A stretch of DNA of 37,839 nucleotides from the NCBI GenBank assembly GCA_000697355.1, contig JNEN01000832.1, positions 1 through 37,839 of the forward strand, given 5' to 3'. Each line of letters begins with the position of its first letter. The first letter of the stretch is position 1. This DNA comes from Syncephalastrum monosporum B8922. Lineage: Eukaryota > Mucoromycota > Mucoromycetes > Mucorales > Syncephalastraceae. A program made the position numbers and the translations under genes. The notes beneath the pieces were generated by a model. The model searched no databases and was not told the origin of the DNA. It saw only the letters and a program-made list of their open reading frames with translations. Positions 33,257-37,839 of this stretch are shown here, piece after piece.

Positions 33257-36200
33257 ATGGATCAGCCGCTTATTATCGAGGAGGTATGCGACTTGCTAAA
33301 AAAAAATGAGAGAGAGAGAGGACTGACAACGTATGCCTAATATCTTATTATTCGCAAAGGAGGTCATCGGGCTTGTTTCTAATACAATCCGAGAGCGTAT
33401 GGGCCAGTATGATCTGACGACCGACCAGGTTAACGACGACCTTGTTCGCAATCTGTTTTTCAACCATAACGCCAACGTCAACAATCAAAACGCTCTTACC
33501 ACCATAACGCAGCTTCTCAATAACCACAGCGAAAACGATACTACGGAACTAGCGAACGGCCTTGGTCTGATTGAGGTTCACCCGAACGATGCAGGCAACC
33601 AAGGCGAAGTGATCTATCTCCGGACGTATGAAATGTCCCGTCATATCCTCAAACGCATCTTGCAGGTGGCCATCGCCGACCAGCCCGCCGGCATAACTCT
33701 TTTGGAGTCGAACGATTGGACCTGGGCCGAGAGCTTTGTCGAACCCAGCAACACTGTCATCATGCAAGATGAGCTAGATCAGGCTGTTGTGTACGTGCGC
33801 TATGTCGGCCAAACCAGCAATGCGGATCCTTTCACGCAGTATTCAGGTCCCATACGTCAGTACGGCTTCTACCAGCATTATTCACAGTATGTTGCCGACG
33901 TAGATCCCCAAGGTCGCGAGGTTGTGCAGCGCATACACTACTTTCGCTTATCACAGCCGGTGATGCAACTAGACCTGGACCTAGCGCATGGTGATCGCGT
34001 TTTTTGGACTGAACAGATTATTGAACCGCCAGCCAGGCGGTACTTTTGCTAGTTTTACGCCCCAGGAAGCCATCGACCCTATGGGACAGCGTGTGTTTGG
34101 CCAACTCGAAAGCAGTAAGCCAGCCTTGCGGACAGCAAAGAGAGCGCCAGCTGCAGCTCTGGACGCAAGAGTTGCAGGAGTTCGCAGAAGCGAAATACCC
34201 CCCCCCATGACCGGTGCCGGACAGCGATCTTTTACGGAGATCTACCGCCAGGCCATTCTGCAAAAATCCACGCCTCAGACGACCTATGGATATGTGCCCG
34301 CCGTCATTATCGGTGATGACATTACGCTGGACGAGTACCTGCGTGGCGCCACATTCTTCCGAGGCGGTTCGCAAGCTGCGGCCGTCCTACAGCAAGTCTT
34401 CCAAGCCCTAGGAGTAGGAAACAACCCGACGGAGCTCGCAGAGCGTCACCTGCCCTTGTGGATCTCTTGCCCTGGGCTGCCAAGGAGCTCCTAAAATCAG
34501 ATGAAGCGCGGCAGCAGCTGCTGAAATACCTGCAGGTCGTAGCTCCGGTTATTACCATCACGCTGGGCGCAGTCACTAGCACACTTGGAAAGGCGAACTT
34601 TCTCCATCATCAAGAAAAGGCACGTTTCCTTCAATCGGTAGGCATCCCTAGTCTCCAGCACTTTGCTGGCGACGCCTATGTAAACGACCCTGCCCCGTAC
34701 GTCCAGGTGCCCGACGACAGTTTGACCATCGTCATACCTTACTACCATCCTGCTGTGGAGCCATCTGAGAAGGTGCTTGAACGCCTACGAGACCAACCCC
34801 ACTAGCATGCAAGAATTGTGGGAGCGTACCGAGGCGAAATGGAGCAAAATAGACTGGGTAAGCTCGCATGGGTCCAACTTTTACACTTAATGGATATCAA
34901 ATATTAATTCTACAATTCAATATTTTAGCTTTCACAAGCACGCCGTGATGCCCATGGAATACGAGAGACTGATGGTGGTGACCTGGCAGATCACATTTGC
35001 CGCAATAGAGTGCCTTCTAAATTTTCTTGCGGACAATGACGGCCGGGATATACAACGCGGTGTCATATGCCGTCACCTCATTGACCATTGCCAGCCAAAC
35101 AGCCCTGCATTTGCACCAGGTGCCTTTCGACAGCTGCAAGAAATCATGAATCGTTGCAGAAATACATATGAGTCAGATTCGGCAGCAGTATCGACCACGC
35201 AACATGTCTACAGCAGAGCTGCAGCGTCGATCGACGGCAGGCACCTTGTCTATGGCAACATCAAATATCACAATCGGTGAACCACATAGCCCTGAGCGGA
35301 CGGCGCAGGTTCAGCGCCTCATTCGAATGGCCTGGGATCGCCTATACACACACATCCGGAAGGTGTCAACTTGGCTGCGAGTTCCATGAACGCAGCGCAA
35401 CGCAGCCAACTGGAGGCATCCGGCCAACATCGGATGGCGCCGCAGCTGCGCAAATATGCACCGCCAGGAACGCAGTTGGGTAACGACACATGGATGGAAA
35501 CCGAAAATTTTGTTCGGCAAGCATTCCAGCAGAAGATGGCCGAGATGCGGGCTGCGGCTGGGTTTGGACAAGGTATGACCATCCACAATCAAACACCTTG
35601 GGCCAGAGCGAAACCCAACACCCTTGAGGGCACAGCAGTCAGTTTCGGTGAGCACGGTCGCGCATATTTGAGCCGACGAGTGCAAAGTAGCCTGGTCAAG
35701 GCAGAGTTAACGCTGGGCTGGCTAGCAGAGGCATACCCCTATTTGGTGAACACCGTCGACCGACTCGTGGTTCATTTCCAGGAAGACGGTACCATGTTTG
35801 TCGACGTTGGCACGGGACAGTTATACGAAAGGAATGGCAGACCAACCGTTCCGCGCGTCCAGGGTCAACTCTTCCTATTTGGCGTCAGTATGGCCATGCA
35901 GAACCTCGAGAGAATCTGGTAAGCTGAACGGCAGGAGCTAGCTGACCAAGGCGGCGAACAGGATGAGCAGGCCCAATCCAGCAAGAAGGGGAGCAAGTCC
36001 AAGGACAAGAAGAACAAGGATAAGAAGGACGTGCGGAGGACGTGCGGATGATGGATCCTGGCCGTCCTATTTGAAAAAATGCAAGGCAGGATCACTTTTC
36101 CGTGCAGCCGAATGATGCGCATTTCCTACTCAAGCAGTGGCTCAGCGCACGTTGGGGCCGTAATCAGGCCGGGATTCTCTTGGTGATTCCTCACCAAGAC

Positions 36201-36536
36201 ACTGTGTAAGTCTACTATTTCCTTTTTTTTTGTTTTTGCTTTTAAATGGATACTCATTCATATCCATCCAGCACCGCGAGGTCCCAAGGTGCCGTGGATA
36301 TTAATGAATTCATTACATATCTTGAAACGAGAGAGTACCGCGACCATACATACTCGGCGACCTGGCGGCAACTCATTCATGCGCATATCTGTCGGCGACC
36401 AAACGCCTTTAAACTACTGAAGGCTAGTCTGGCCATTTTGCGTCAAGACACCGTGTACCGTTGTAAGGATGGACTCGTATCCTCGCCTTCCACAGCACTC
36501 CCCCATATCCATATCCACATAGTAGTATCCAGTTAA
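33257..36536 (+). pseudogene. Decayed large gene with a GIY-YIG-like segment
   Basis: Coherent coding pieces continue for 3.2 kb but change frame repeatedly. Exon 1 (33257-33283) joins exon 2 at 33360 across a 76-nt GT-AG intron. The reading then shifts near 34030, 34110, a nine-C run (34198-34206), 34455, 34775, 34930, 35150 and a CA-rich run (about 35345-35360), and hits TAA at 35920-35922. Coding-like sequence resumes after that stop (Lys-rich KSKDKKNKDKKD) and again from about 36078, with further introns at 34858-34928 and 36206-36271. Segment VVYVRYVGQTSNADPFTQY looks like the first two strands of a GIY-YIG nuclease. LKYLQVVAPVITITLGAV followed by VIPYYHP recalls uracil-DNA glycosylases. 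Both are tentative. No other gene here shows such damage, so decay is more likely than sequencing error. The parent family is unknown. Confidence 0.6.
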
Positions 36537-37540
36537 GCTTTAGAAAACATATAAATAGGCTTCAGTTTTCAGCCAGAACAAATTAAATATTGAACTATCA
36601 GAGGCTATACATTAAGATCTTATACCTCTTACATACAGACTCAATTTCTCTCATATCTGCATGCAAGTTCGCTACAAGACCATTTGCAAGCCCCAAAAAC
36701 AAGTCTAGTATCTGTCCCGTTGGTTTGCATCGAGACACCATCGAAAAGCACAAGTCTGCACAACTCCATTCCGACATTGTCAAACTACATTTCGAACTTT
36801 GACCCTTACAGACTTCCCAGCTTATTACCTTTTCGTACCTCTTTTGACCTCTTTATCTTTTTCCAAACCTTTCCCACTTTTTCATTCATATTTTTTTGTA
36901 ACGTTTCTATACAAAACTTTACTGGTGCTCACACGAACCTATTTCTTATTTGACACTTCTTTCCTCTTTTTATCTTCTCTGGGTATTGCATACCCACCTC
37001 TTTACTCCGAACCTACTTACGTGCCTTGGAGGTATACACAGAACCTCATACCGTAAGTTTTCTGCACTTAGACAGAACCGGGTACAAAATGTTAGACCCC
37101 CTGCCACAAGATCCAACTCGGTCTGTAGAGGCATGGTGCGGACCCATAGTGTGCTTGTATTATCATGAGGACAATAAACGGTAGTATGGTGGTGGAGGGC
37201 TTCTGGTTGTAACCGCTGTCCCATTCACAGTAGCATCGACACGACGGCCCACGCCCTCGTGAACTAGAAAAACATGTTGAAGTTTGGATTAAACACGAGC
37301 GATTAGCATGTGCGCGTCACACCACAAGAAGAGCACAGCAGGGAAACCTCGTATGGAACCATTGAAGGAACAAGATTAAAAAGGTAAAGATCGTGAATGA
37401 GGATATGTCCAGAGCGAAGGTAAAATAAACAGTGTGATCCATCGGTCACAGATTCACGACTTCAAGGAACAAATGGATAAAAACACTATCTCAACATCAC
37501 CTTCCGCAACACCGCTCGTACCACATCAGATCGTTCTTCA
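36537..37540. other. AT- and pyrimidine-rich region with a TATAAATA box
   Basis: A TATAAATA box lies at 36550-36557, followed by pyrimidine-rich DNA (about 36800-36990) as in a fungal promoter and leader, but no convincing start or coding frame follows. The same 12-bp string CATATAAATAGG recurs at 37539-37550 in front of the last gene. Nothing else was identified. Confidence 0.5.
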
Positions 37541-37548
37541 TATAAATA
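37541..37548 (+). promoter_or_regulatory. TATA box of the last, partial gene
   Basis: TATAAATA lies 124 bp before the start codon at 37665, in a region without other canonical TATA motifs. Confidence 0.5.
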
Positions 37549-37664
37549 GGAGGCCTGTCTCCGAGAATAAAAATCAATCTCAACGTACTTTCTGTTCGTT
37601 TGCTACAAAAACTCAAAACATAACATTTTTTACGTTGAATTTTGAAAAAAGTATTCATACCAAA

Positions 37665-37839
37665 ATGTCTACAAACCAAACCACAATCCAAACTGCGGAC
37701 AACGTTACTCCGTGTCACCCGGTAGTTGCTCCCATCAACCTGGTCGAAGAACTGGCCGTCGCTGGTCTCGACGTAGAAAACGCTCAGGGTAGCATCGCGC
37801 CCAGCGATAGTCTCAGCGACCTAGATGTCGTGATGGGGC
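37665..37839 (+). CDS. N-terminal fragment of an unidentified protein
   Basis: An open frame begins with MSTNQTTIQTADNV and runs 58 codons to the window edge without a stop. The start was chosen because it is the first ATG after the TATA box and lies in an A-rich context (CAAAATG). The residues are Val-, Asp- and Ser-rich (for example LVEELAVAGLDVENAQ, PSDSLSDLDVVM) with no domain. Start-like sequences of this style occur in host genes and in gag-like parts of retrotransposons, so both remain possible. Confidence 0.45.
   Translation, partial: MSTNQTTIQTADNVTPCHPVVAPINLVEELAVAGLDVENAQGSIAPSDSLSDLDVVMG

Noticed and set aside
33284..33359. Continuation of the first exon of the broken gene through GTATGCGACTTGC
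   Set aside because: The frame soon stops, while a GT-AG intron over this interval joins the two coherent coding parts in phase 0.
37295..37330. GATTAGCATG string as found in U6 snRNA
   Set aside because: The ACAGAGA box and the rest of the U6 sequence are absent, so it is a chance match.

Overview
The window looks like nuclear DNA of an early-diverging filamentous fungus, most likely a mucoralean or other Mucoromycota species. The reasons are many short GT-AG introns (31 modelled here, 48 to 93 nt), AT-rich intergenic DNA with homopolymer and dinucleotide tracts, a fungal-specific Ste12 regulator, and a glucuronokinase-type enzyme that fits a glucuronate-rich cell wall. No bacterial operons, CRISPR arrays or convincing tRNAs were seen. 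The lineage is an inference.

Layout. Positions 1-5.5 kb have no recognisable protein gene, but hold a GC-rich, TATA-preceded, oligo-T-terminated candidate structural RNA (about 3215-3518). Then come a short Ste12-type transcription factor (5670-6560, +), an F-box protein (7805-9090, +), an 82-residue membrane-anchored protein (9932-10246, -), and a nine-exon SNF2/STH1-type SWI/SNF-RSC ATPase of 1418 residues (10859-15600, +). Next are Arp2/3 subunit ARPC2 (15865-16900, -), an RNase K-like V-ATPase-associated membrane protein (17488-17880, -), an RGG-tailed nuclear-type protein (19197-20185, +) and elongation factor 1-alpha (20438-21877, +).

From 22.5 kb there is a fusion of a sugar-nucleotidyltransferase-like domain to a GHMP glucuronokinase (22514-24682, +). 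It converges on an ALKBH1-like dioxygenase (24697-25897, -) with only 14 bp between stop codons. ALKBH1 is head-to-head with the RNA polymerase III subunit RPC11 (26065-26527, +), and RPC11 converges on a Tea1/Kel1-like kelch and coiled-coil polarity protein (26789-30019, -). After 3.2 kb of apparently gene-free DNA, 33257-36536 holds a large, intron-containing gene broken by about eight frame changes and at least one nonsense codon. Its pieces suggest a GIY-YIG-like nuclease segment and possibly a uracil-DNA-glycosylase-like fold. The window ends in the first 58 codons of an unidentified gene behind a TATA box.

The genes are mostly unrelated housekeeping functions. Possible functional pairings are ALKBH1 with RPC11 (tRNA modification and tRNA transcription) and ARPC2 with the kelch protein (actin and cell polarity), but only the first pair shares a promoter region. 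All exon models come from reading splice sites and family conservation by eye; no alignment or RNA evidence was available.
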